From Thinopyrum elongatum (taxonomy: Eukaryota > Streptophyta > Magnoliopsida > Poales > Poaceae), in contig CM022302.1 of NCBI GenBank assembly GCA_011799875.1, positions 379,252,175 to 379,316,174 of the forward strand: a DNA stretch of 64,000 nt, given 5' to 3'. Made by a program: the position numbers and the translations under genes. The notes under the pieces were generated by a model. It saw nothing but the letters and a program-made list of their open reading frames with translations, made no database searches and had not been told where the DNA came from. The number at the start of each line of letters is the position of its first letter. Position 1 is the first letter of the stretch. Below are positions 45,198 through 54,423 of the stretch, piece by piece.

Positions 45198-46804
45198 AAC
45201 TTAACCACCTCCTCCGTGGTATAACCTTGTAGGATGCTTGCCTCTGGATGGTTTCGGTTCCGACAATAGCGCTTCAGTATTCCCATGAACTGCTCAAAGG
45301 GATACATGTTGCGAAGAAACACAGGACCATAATACTTTATGTCGTCTACAAGGTGCATAGTGAGATGGACCATGACATCAAAGAATGACGGTGGGAAAAA
45401 CATCTCTAGGTTGGATAATATTCTTGCAATATCATCTTGCATATGATCCAACTCTTCAGGATCTACAACTTTCTGCCATAGTTGGTTGAAGAAATCACAG
45501 AGCTCAATGAGTGCGTTTCTTATATCTTTGTCCATCAGATTCCTGATGGCCACCGGGAGGATTTGTGTCAACATTACGTGGCAATCATGTGACTTCATGT
45601 GTCCCAACTTCATTTTACCTGAGCTCACATCCATGAGACTTCTGATGTTTGCGGAGTAGGAAGAGGGTGTCTTAACTGACAACAAATAGGTGAAGAATTG
45701 TGTTGCTTCTTTTGTACTGAAATTGTAACTCTGGCGAGCTTTGATGAATTTGTCATCATCTTCTGCTTCACTCTTGCGTTTTGATTGATCAGCAAGCATA
45801 TCGAGCCGTGCACCGTCACCATCCTTTGTTTTACCTTTAATCTTGAGCAGAGTACCAAGGATGCTTTCACATACGTTCTTCTCTACGTGCATGACATCGA
45901 TGCAGTGACGTACACGTAGAATCTCCCCGTAAGGTAATTTCCAGAACACCGATTTCTTCTTAAACACTTGACCCTTGGGTGTTTGTTTCACCGTCAAAGC
46001 GTGCTTCTTGTCAAGCACAACATTAATTTGTTTAGCCATGTTGTGGACCACCTCCCCATCATAGGGTCTTGGTCCCACATCTACCTCTGCCGTACCATCA
46101 AATTCAGCTTTCATCTTTCGATATGGGTGATTTCTCCGTAAGAACCTACGATGACGCAAATACACGGTTTTCCGCGAGTTGGGAAGAAATCTGCTAGCTA
46201 TCCTATCCATGCATGTGACACACCCTACATCTCCCTTTGTTTTCTGCCCCGATGTGTTGCCTAATGCCGGCATATCTTGAATGGTGTGCACCAGCATCGC
46301 ATGTAGATCGAAAATCTCCTTTTTGTAAGCATCATAACATTTTATAGCAGGCGCATCTATCCACACTGTCAGCAGTTCTTCTACTAGTAGCTGAAAGTAA
46401 ATGTCGATGTCATTTCCAGGTTGATTCGGGCCTTGGATAATCATTGACATCATAATGTATTTTTTCTTCATACACAACCAAGGAGCTAGGTTATATATGC
46501 ACAGAAGCACCGGCCATGTGCTGTGATTGGTGCTCATATTGCCAAAAGGATTCATCCCGTCAGTACACTCCCTGAGCCTTATACTTTTAGGATCCTTGGC
46601 AAGGTCTTGAAACTTGTTGTTGATTAATTCCCACTGAGCCCCATCTTTCGGGTGCCTCATATATTTATCCGCAGTTCGCTCATCATGATGCCACTGCAAC
46701 CTCTTTGCCTCTGTAGGGTTTGCAAACAAACACCTCAACCTTAGAATTAAAGGCATGTACCAAACAACCTTGAACGGGATTCCTGTCTTGATCTCGTCGT
46801 CCAA
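45167..46804 (-). pseudogene. TNP2 transposase core (transposase_21 type), CACTA 2
   Basis: 545 codons. The N-terminal half contains RECTDGMNPFGNMSTNHSTWPV and QGPNQPGNDIDIYFQLLVEEL, the typical En/Spm TNP2 core with its aspartates. Next come a Cys pair (GCVTCMDR), a CIDVMHVEKNVCESILGTLL segment, and the conserved MKSHDCHVMLTQILPVAIRNL and PPSFFDVMVHLTMHLVDDI...MYPFEQFMGILK blocks. It is continuous in frame upstream with 46880-47395 through two stops (TAG and TGA), and with 44304-45197 through a frameshift. Length and domain order match full TNP2. Only a few lesions separate it from an open gene. Confidence 0.88.
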
Positions 46805-46879
46805 TTTGTACTTGTCCTTTGCTCTCCTGCGCTTGTATCATGCATGCTTGCATATGGGACATGCACGCAAATCTTTGTA

Positions 46880-47395
46880 CTAACCACGGTACAATATACA
46901 ATCATTCACACAAGCGTGTATCTTCTGTACTTCAAGTTCCAATGGGGAAAAAAAATTCTTTGCTTCGTTCATGCTTCTGGGGAGCGCATTATATTCCGAA
47001 AGAATTTCTTTGAAAAGACCTAACATCTTTGTGAAGCCCTTGTTTGATAGACCGTTTGCTGCTTTAAATCCGAGAAGCGCCAGGGTGGCACTCAACTTGG
47101 AATATTTCTTTTTGCAACCTGGATACAATTCTTTCTTGGAGTCTGCATCAATGGTTGGCAGATCCTTGTACCCAATCATATCCTTTTTTGGGCCCTTGAA
47201 ATCTGCAATCATAGCAGCAAAATCTGGCATATCAAGATCGTCGTCATCTGCGTCGATGTCTTGGTTTTCCAGTGGGCGTTTCGGCTTTCCGGTGTTCCAT
47301 TGGTAGCTTGACGCCTCTGCCCCGATGTTAGATTCAACATCCATGTGACACTGATCGGGGTTTGGCATCTCGCAGCCCTGGGTATATTCATCCAT
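46880..47395 (-). pseudogene. TNP2 N-terminal region, CACTA 2
   Basis: 171 codons with an acidic stretch, FKGPKKDMIGYKDLP, then NGLSNKGFTKML and KIHACVNDCILYRG. The latter is the usual lead-in to the TNP2 core (ACPICKHA follows after TAG). It is in frame with the core entry and with the Transpos_assoc entry upstream (TAG at 47399-47401 between them). Confidence 0.8.
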
Positions 47396-47398
47396 GAC

Positions 47399-47638
47399 CT
47401 ACTCTTCACCGTGTCTGGTCCAACGTGTATATCCATCCATGAATCCCCGAGAGACTAAGTGCCACTGGACATCTGCAACTTCACGTGACTCTGTACTGGC
47501 ACAATGAGTACATGGACACAGGATGTAATCCGCATCACCAATTCTCCTCTTTGTACTTTTAGCCAAATTCATGAACTCTGTCACGCCACTAATATAATCT
47601 GCGGTTCTCCGATTCTTCATCCATTCAGATCGTTCCAT
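47399..47638 (-). pseudogene. Transposase-associated domain, start of TNP2, CACTA 2
   Basis: The start is set at the Met of MERSEWMKNRR (47638). The 34 codons upstream of it in the frame look like intron or leader. The domain shows YISGVTEFMNLA, ILCPCTHCAS, VQWHLVSRGFMDGYTRW and HGEE, the Cys/His pattern of the zinc-finger-like Transpos_assoc domain at the N-terminus of plant TNP2. It ends in TAG and continues in frame with MDEYTQG of the next entry. Confidence 0.82.
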
Positions 47639-47740
47639 CTGCACCACACGAATGGTAATTAAAAACAAAACAACAACATTAATACACAGATTAACTGATG
47701 CCCAAAGATGCGTGCATAAATCACAAGGTTTTATTTTCAT

Positions 47741-48523
47741 AATTACTGAGGGCGCTCCATATTGTTATCCAGACGAGCAATGACAAAAATTAATGGCCAG
47801 TCAATTTACATGCAGAGTACTATAGCACTACCCTTAGGAATTGAATACCTTAATTAAGCCACTCACGAAAAGAATACCTTAATTAATTAGCCGCGCGGCG
47901 ACCTCCACCAAGCAGACAAAGAAGCATGATGCGGTAGCACACCGAGACAGCAGGGTCGAGGAGCAAAGCTTAGTGCGGCTGCCGCCTGAAGTTCGACCTC
48001 CACTATCCCGCCATCGACCGCGATGGATGTGCTCCAATCACGCTGCCGCCGACCTCGATGTTTGAGCTCCTCCTATCTCCCACCGCAGACCGAGGATTGA
48101 CCTCCTATGACGCCACCACCACCCACCGACCAAGGATTGACCTCTTCTCCGATAGCCGCTGCCTAGGCCGCCGCCACCATCTCTATCTGCAGAGCGGCTA
48201 TTTTATTTTTTGACGGATATCTGCAGAGCGGCTGTTTACACGGTATCACTCTAACTCAATTATATGTACAGGGTAGTACATCACATACAGTTATGTAATG
48301 GCAATCGTGTCTCACCTACGTTGTCTTCTCACACGGTTTGGTGCGGAAATCGTGTGTGAAGTTGTAATACCTAACACAAACGACATGTATAAACAGTGTG
48401 CCGTATACAACATATAGTGCCATAAGTAGTTCCCGACCGTTAGCTTATCCCCACAGTTTCCCCATTTCCCCCAAATCCCTAGATAGCCTCCAAATTCCCT
48501 CGCGTGGCGCTGACATTGGGGGA
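47741..48523. other. Divergent promoter region between TNP2 and the GRF gene
   Basis: No gene supported. TNP2 (minus) and the GRF gene (plus) point away from each other, so this region should hold both promoters. A block of CACTA subterminal-like words (ACACGGTT, GTGTGTGAAG) is at about 48290-48410. A GC-rich segment with CGCCACCACCACC is at about 47930-48200. Confidence 0.4.
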
Positions 48524-49284
48524 ATGTGGATGAGTGGTGCTGATGGTTTCAGTGCGGCTGCTCCTACTCGTATCGCCGCTCTCGGCAGCGCTGCCACGAC
48601 GGCAGTCGCCGCCGAGCACTTGCCTAAGGTCATCAGAAGGCAGGTGTACTACGGATCCGAATCGTCCTGTCAGGTTACAATCTATCACGATCTTTTTTAG
48701 CATGTCCAAAGTAGCTCCTTGTTGAATCTGTCCTGAATGACCCCCCCCCCCACCAGGAAAGCGATCTACCGCCGGATTCGGAGCATGACTCCAGACTCCC
48801 TCAACACGAGTTCGACTCCGAGTTTTGCGCCACCGAGAAGTACCAAAAGCTAAATTGTGTGCACGGGCACACTCCCGCTCGACGTGTATGCACGGAGGGA
48901 TTCGACATTAGCAGGCGGTTTCTCAGTTGCCCCTTAGAGGTTAGTGCTAAGTTCATCATTTTACTTGAGTTAATGCCACCACTCATCCTAAATACTATTT
49001 AACATTGGCAGGGATATGAGGCTTGTGCCTTTGTTAACTGGCTGGATGAAGAATGGCATGGCAGGGCTCGAAGTGTTATCACCAAGCTCGCAGAAGATAA
49101 AGTAAAGCTGAAGAAGAAACTGGCTGATCTGGAATGTACAATCAGTACGATGAAGCAAGAAAGAATCAATCACAGGCAATAGATGAAAGCAAGAGACAAG
49201 AAGGAACTAGCATGTGTAGTTGTGGTTGTCGCATTAGCCATGTTCTATGCGCTGTTTGCAATGATGATTAGGGGTTTTGTTTGA
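48524..49284 (+). CDS. GRF-type zinc-finger protein with C-terminal membrane segment, in CACTA 2
   Basis: Three exons with GT-AG borders and consistent phase 0: 48524-48673, 48757-48939 and 49012 onward. Exon 1 encodes an Ala-rich arm. Exons 2-3 encode a GRF zinc finger with ligands C and H in NCVHGHTPARR, C in RRFLSCPLE and C in YEACAFVNWLDEEW. A coiled-coil follows (KLAEDKVKLKKKLADLE). The frame meets TAG at 49180-49182. The same frame then encodes a hydrophobic helix (ELACVVVVVALAMFYALFAM) and ends at TGA 49282-49284. GRF fingers bind nucleic acid, and finger plus coiled-coil plus terminal membrane helix is a common plant arrangement. The TAG may be a nonsense change or a true end that removes the membrane anchor. 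It is antisense to the transposase genes. Confidence 0.75.
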
Positions 49285-49771
49285 CAGTATTGCTAAAGCA
49301 CATCTAGATGTGCTCTAAGTAATGCACATCTAGGTCCTATGCCATTGATGTTACGCGAAGATTCGTGCAGATATTTTCCTTTGTCTTTTTTTCTTTTCCT
49401 TTGTAGTTTGATTATTACTGGCTTCATCAATAAGAAGAGCTCAATGTATTGCTTGCCAACTGTCCTACTCCGTTTGTACCGGCACCGGTGCATAATCCTA
49501 AAACTCGTTCCTTGTTTTTGTCCTGAAAAAAGAAATCAGCCAATAGGAGTCCTGCGCAACCCTGGGAATTTGGAGCGACTGGGTACAAATAATTGCGGTT
49601 GATTATATCGGCGGTTAGATAATACGTCAACCCCCGCTTCAATTGGCATTTCCTCTTCTCTGCATACCCCACTTAAGTGTCCACCATCTTCATCGTCCCC
49701 GGCAGGCCGCGCTACACACTTGCACACACTCTGCAATCTCGCTTTCTCGTGGTTTTTATACGACCGCAGCC
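49285..49771. other. Intergenic stretch between GRF gene and acidic ORF
   Basis: No gene supported. The first half is T-rich (about 49370-49410) and may contain the GRF gene 3' end. The second half may be the promoter or leader of the acidic ORF. Confidence 0.35.
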
Positions 49772-50155
49772 ATGTCGAGCGACAACAAGGACGACATTTC
49801 GTCCAGCAGTCTGGCGACCGATGATAGGTCAACATTGGAATCATCCTGCTCGTCTTCCATGAGTCCATCATCGAGCCCAGACATCGATTATATCCGGATC
49901 ATGGAAGGGACGCCGCCTTCAGAGTCGTCAGACGACAACCAGATGGACGAGGAGCCGTCGGAGGACGAAGAAGAGGACGACGATGATGAGGAGGAGGAAT
50001 GGTCGAACGAGGAGGAGGACGACGATGACAGCAATGACGATGACGACGGTGGTGGTGATGAAAAGCCAACGGTCAGCGGCAAGAAGCGTCCTCGCCAAGA
50101 CGATGTCGCGGGGCCATCCAACAACAACAACAACAACAACAACAAGAAGGACTAA
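49772..50155 (+). CDS. Acidic, Ser- and Asp/Glu-rich protein in CACTA 2
   Basis: 127 codons from ATG 49772. An upstream in-frame Met at 49643 exists, but the segment between looks like leader. The N-terminal 40 residues are Ser-rich, residues about 50-95 are almost all Asp/Glu, and the end is basic then Asn-rich (KKRPRQDD, a possible nuclear signal, then a run of eight Asn and KKD). Nucleoplasmin- or chaperone-like acidic tails look like this, but no family can be assigned. It is intact and follows the GRF gene on the same strand. The minus-strand frame opposite is a shadow of the Asp/Glu repeats. Confidence 0.5.
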   Translation: MSSDNKDDISSSSLATDDRSTLESSCSSSMSPSSSPDIDYIRIMEGTPPSESSDDNQMDEEPSEDEEEDDDDEEEEWSNEEEDDDDSNDDDDGGGDEKPTVSGKKRPRQDDVAGPSNNNNNNNNKKD

Positions 50156-50219
50156 ATTAAGCAGACTCTATATATCTCTGTTTCCGTTCGCTCATATTAA
50201 TTTGTTATCTCTGTTTATC

Positions 50220-50737
50220 CTATCAATCTCATCGCAGACGGTTAGTAATACGAATTCGATAGAGATCTTCTACATTATCGCCCATAGGTTGGTTTGTTGA
50301 ACTGTGTGCCCTGATGAGCACACAATTCACAAAAAAAGATCGTATGGGCTGTCTATAATGATCGCACACAATTCGGATTATCGACCTGTTTGCTGGGTAT
50401 CACACACATCTTGTTACGCCGAATCGTTTGTGTTCACCTCGATCATCGCAAACGGTTCATCGGAGCAAACTGTATGCCGTATATCACACACACCTTGATC
50501 TGGCTACCCGTTTCTGTTGTTCTGTCTCATCGCAAACAGTTCGTATGGATCAACCGTATGCCCCACATCGCACACACAACTAAAATCTGAACCGTGTTTG
50601 ATGTATCATTCATCGCAAACGTTTTGCATCTTTTTTTATGGTTTTTTTACATCACCGTTTGCGATTAATGCATCACACACAGTTTCGTCAAAGGGTCTCT
50701 GATCATAGTGTCGCGTTAGCGGCATCCTGCAGTAGTG
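50220..50737. repeat. CACTA 2 right subterminal repeats
   Basis: Copies of ATCGCACACA, TCGCAAACGGTT and ATCACACACA spaced about 70-80 bp. The last 90 bp are the near-identical inverse of the left end of CACTA 1. Confidence 0.78.
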
Positions 50738-50740
50738 TTA

Positions 50741-51407
50741 TGTTGTCAAATAATAAATTCCTTGGAAAGTGTTGGTATGGAAGGCACCCGTGGATACGGC
50801 TAGCCATGGATTGTGAAAGAATGGTGGAAAAAGAAATAAACTTTATTTTATGTTTGGGAACCACCTATGATGTATCTAGCATGGAAAGTATTGGGAACTA
50901 CTCGGTCGTTTTCGTTGATGGGAAAAGCATGCCTCTCAAAATATTTTATCTCTCAATTTAAGCTTTGAGCTCTGGCACCTCTACAAATCTCTGCTTCCCT
51001 CTGCAAAGGGCCTATCTATTTACTTTTATGCAATTTTTATTTTTATTTGAGTCTCCATCTTCTCTTATAAAGCACCAACTAGGGAGCACTATGATCATAC
51101 TTATGCATTGGATGTAGCTAATATCCGAGTGTGTTTCGTGAATGGATCAATGATTGAGCATGATGGGCTAGGGATAGCTTTCTTTAGTGTTGCTATTTTG
51201 AAAGACATGGTTGCTTGTTGATATGCTTGAGTATTGAACTCTTCATGTCAATTATAGACTATTGCTTTGAACCATCTAAAAGTCCAAATGTCCATGCTAC
51301 AAAAGAAAAGAATATGTGATGAACATGTTAGGCAGCATTCCACATCAAAAATTCTGTTTTTATCATTTACCTACTCGAGGACGAGCAGGAATTAAGCTTG
51401 GGGATGC
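50741..51407 (+). other. Element B 3' untranslated region, second part
   Basis: Continues from 34844 after CACTA 2. It ends in the polypurine tract AAGCTTGGGGATGC (about 51394-51407) just before the 3' LTR. A 107-codon frame that starts in CACTA 2 and enters here is a chance fusion. Confidence 0.7.
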
Positions 51408-52786
51408 TAATACGTCTCCAACGTATCTATAATTTTTGATTGTTCCATGTTGTTATATTATCATTCTTGGATGTTTTACCTTCATTTTATCGCAACTTTA
51501 TATCATTTTTTTGGGACTAACCTATTGACATAGTGCCCAGTGCCAGTTGTTGTTTTTTGCTTGTTTTTACTTCATAGAATATCAGTACCAAACAAAGTCC
51601 AAATGCCATGAAACTTTTTGGAGATTTTTTTTGGACCAGAAGACCACTTGGGAGCCAAGGAAGCACCAGAGGGGAGGCCCATGGGGCCCACCACCCACCT
51701 GGGCACGCCAGAGGCCCCTGGCGCGCCCTGATGGGTGGTGGGGCCCATGGAGGTCTCCTCCACCGCCACTCAGCTCTTTAAATACTCAGATATTCCAAAA
51801 ACCCTAGGGGAGCGATCAAAACACAATTCCAGCCGCCGCAAGTTCCAGAACCAAGAGATCCAATCTAGAGCGCTATTCCGGCACTCTGTTGGAGGGGAAC
51901 ACGATCACGGAGGGGCTCATCATCCTCATTGGTGCTCCTTCGATGATGCGTGAGTAGTTCACCATAGACGTACGGGTCCGTAGGCAGTAGCTAGATGGCT
52001 TCTTCTCTGTTTTTGATTCTCAATACAATGTTCTCCTCGATGTTCTTGGAGATCTATTTGATGTAATGACTTTTTGCGGTGTGTTTGTTGGGATCTGATG
52101 AAGTGCGAGTTTATGATCAGATCTATCTATGAATATTATTTGAGTTTTCTTTAATCTCTTATATGCATGATTGTTATAGCCTCGTATTTCTTCTCTGAAA
52201 CTTTGGTTTGGTTTGGCCAACTAGATTGATTTTTCTTGCAATGGGAAGAGGTACTTTGTGATGGGTTCGATCTTGCGGTGTCCTCACCCAGTGACAGAAG
52301 GGGTAGCGAGGCACGCATGTATCGTTGCTATTAAGGATAAAAAGATGGGGTCTATTCCTACATGAATAGATCTTGTCTACATCATGTCATCGTTCTTATT
52401 GCATTACTACGTTTCTCCATGAACTTAATACACTAGATGCATGCTGGATAGCGGTCGATGTGTGGAGTAATAGTCGTAGATGCAGGTAGGAGTCTCTCTA
52501 CTAATCTTGGACGTGATGCCTATATATATGATCATTGCCTTGGATATCGTCATATTTATTAGCTCTTCTATCAATTGCCCAACAGTAATTTGTTTATCCA
52601 CTGTATGCTATTTTCTCGAGAGAAGCCACTAGTGAAATCTATAGCCCCCAGGCCTATCTTTTATCATATTGTTTTCAGATCTATTATTCCAAAAACCAAA
52701 AAATACCTTGCTGCACTTTTTCTTTACTTATTTTATTTTGTGTTTTTGCTAGATCTATTTATCCAATCTCATACAATTTAATCTAT
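51408..52786 (+). repeat. Element B 3' LTR, first 1379 bp
   Basis: Starts TAATACGTCTCCAACG, so the usual first TG is TA here. It is otherwise like the 5' LTR, including TATA-like CTCTTTAAATACTC near 51774. It is broken after tctat (52782-52786) by element D. The remainder lies beyond the window. Confidence 0.87.
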
Positions 52787-54299
52787 TGATACGTCTCCGT
52801 CGTATCTATAATTTTTTATTGTTTCATGCCAATATTATACAACTTTCACATATTTTTGGCAACATTTTATATGATTTATTGGACTAACCTATTGATCCAG
52901 TGCCCAGTGCCAGTTCCTGTTTGTTGCATGTTTTTTGTTTCACAGAAAATCCATATCAAACGAAGTCCAAATGAGATAAAAATTTACGGAGAATTATTTT
53001 GGAATATTTGTGATTTTTGGGAGGTGGAATCAACGCAAACGGAGGCCCACGGCCTCCACAACCCATCAGGGCGCGCCGAGCACCCCCTGGCGTGCCTAGG
53101 TGTCTTGTGCCCTCCCCATAAGTCGGTTGGGCCCTTCTTCGGGCGCAAGAAAGATAATTTATGGAAAAAAATCATGTAAAAATTTCAGCGCAATCGGAGT
53201 TACGGATCTCCGAGAATATAAGAAACGGTTTTCGGCCAGAAAATAGGAACGCGAAACAGAAGAAAACAGAGAGGGAGATCCAATCTCGGAGGGGCTCCTG
53301 CCCCTCCGCCACCATGGAGGCCATGGACCAGAGGGGGAACTCTCCTCCCATCTAGGGGGGAGGCCAAGGAAGAACAAGAAGGAGGGGGGCTCTCTCCCCC
53401 TCTTTCCCGGTGGCGTCGGAATGCCCCCAGGGCAAGGATCGTGATGGCGGTCTACATCAACAATCTTGCTACCGTCAACACCAACTTTCTCCCCCTCTAT
53501 GCAGCGGTGTAACACCCCTTATCCCTGCTATAATCTCTACTTAAACATGGTGCTCAAAGCTATATATTATTTCCCAATGTTCTATGGCTATCTTATAATG
53601 TTTGAGTAGATCTATTTTGTCCTATGGGTTAATTGTGATCTTGGTTGGTACGAGTGTATCTTTTATTATGGTGTTGTCCTACGGTGCCCTCCGTCTAGCG
53701 CAAACATGAGGGGTCCCCGCTATAGGGTGTTGCAATATGTTCATGGTTCTCTTATGGTGGGTGGCGTGAGTGACAGAAGCACAGACCCGAGTTTGGGGGT
53801 TATGGCATATGGGAGTAAAGAGGACTTGATACTTAATGCTATGGTTGGGTTTTACCTTAATGATCTTTGGTAGTTGCGGATGCTTCCTAGAGTTCCAATC
53901 ATAAGTGCATATGATCCAAGTAAGGAAAGTATGTTAGCTCATGACTCTCCCTCATATAAAATTGCAACAATGATTACCGGTCTAGTTATCGATTGCCTAG
54001 GGACAATTCCGCAAATCCTATCACCACTTTTCCACACTCGCTTTATTAAATTGTACTTTTATTAAAACAGCACCTAACTTTTATTTTCACGTTCTTTATT
54101 ATCTTGCAAACCTATCCTACAAAGTACTTCTAGTTTTATTCTTGTTCTAGGTAAAGCAAATGTTAAGTGTGCGTAGAGTTGTATTGGTGGTCGATAGAAC
54201 TTGAGGGAATATTTGTTCTACCTTTAGCTCCTCGTTGGGTTCGACACTCTTATTTATCGAAAAAGGCTACAAACGATCCCCTATACTTGTGGGTTATCA
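52787..54299 (+). repeat. Element D 5' LTR (1513 bp)
   Basis: TGATACGTCTCCGTCG... to ...TGTGGGTTATCA, canonical TG...CA ends, with the primer site 11 bp further on. No second copy lies in the window, so the 3' end is set from the LTR-to-primer-site pattern shared with element E. Confidence 0.82.
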
Positions 54300-54310
54300 A
54301 GACCTTTTTC

Positions 54311-54328
54311 TGGCGCCGTTGCCGGGGA
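54311..54328 (+). other. Element D primer binding site
   Basis: TGGCGCCGTTGCCGGGGA, the least altered of the five sites of this type seen here (B, C, D, E and the T variant). Confidence 0.82.
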
Positions 54329-54423
54329 GCAATAGCATGGGGTGAATATTCTCGTGTGTGCTTGTTTGCTTTATCACTAAGTAGTTTTTATTTTCTGTTC
54401 TAAGTTGTTCTCTATCTTTAGTT

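Larger units (their letters stand above)
34845..50737 (-). mobile_element. CACTA transposon 2 (15.9 kb, with decayed transposase genes)
   Basis: Ends are CACTAGTACAGCGAGG on the left and, read inward, CACTACTGCAGGATGC on the right, with TSD tta (34842-34844 and 50738-50740). On the minus strand it encodes TNP2 and a TNP1-like protein with a C48 peptidase region. On the plus strand near its right end it carries a GRF zinc-finger gene and an acidic protein gene. An internal 1.37-kb tandem array holds a double MITE. It is the same family as CACTA 1, in inverted orientation. Stops and frameshifts mean this copy is probably not autonomous now. Confidence 0.92.
3948..52786 (+). mobile_element. Element B: pol-less LTR retrotransposon split by four insertions
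   Basis: Plus-strand LTR element whose own parts are the 5' LTR (3948-4541 and 13791-14782), internal sequence (14783-15196, 32522-34844 and 50741-51407) and a 3' LTR that begins at 51408 and is broken at 52786. Its insertions are T, C (with CACTA 1 inside it), CACTA 2 and D. Once these are removed, the interior is only about 3.4 kb. It holds two small ORFs and a long 3' untranslated region, with no protease, reverse transcriptase, RNase H or integrase. It must therefore have moved with enzymes supplied in trans. Element C on the opposite strand belongs to the same or a sister family. Confidence 0.85.

Noticed and set aside
49888..50145. Ser-rich minus-strand ORF
   Set aside because: Antisense shadow of the Asp/Glu codon run of the acidic ORF.
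21078..50737. One single 29.7-kb CACTA element from the left CACTACTG to the right CAGTAGTG
   Set aside because: The outer ends are inverted copies of the same end, and proper pairs with aac and tta target duplications define two separate elements.
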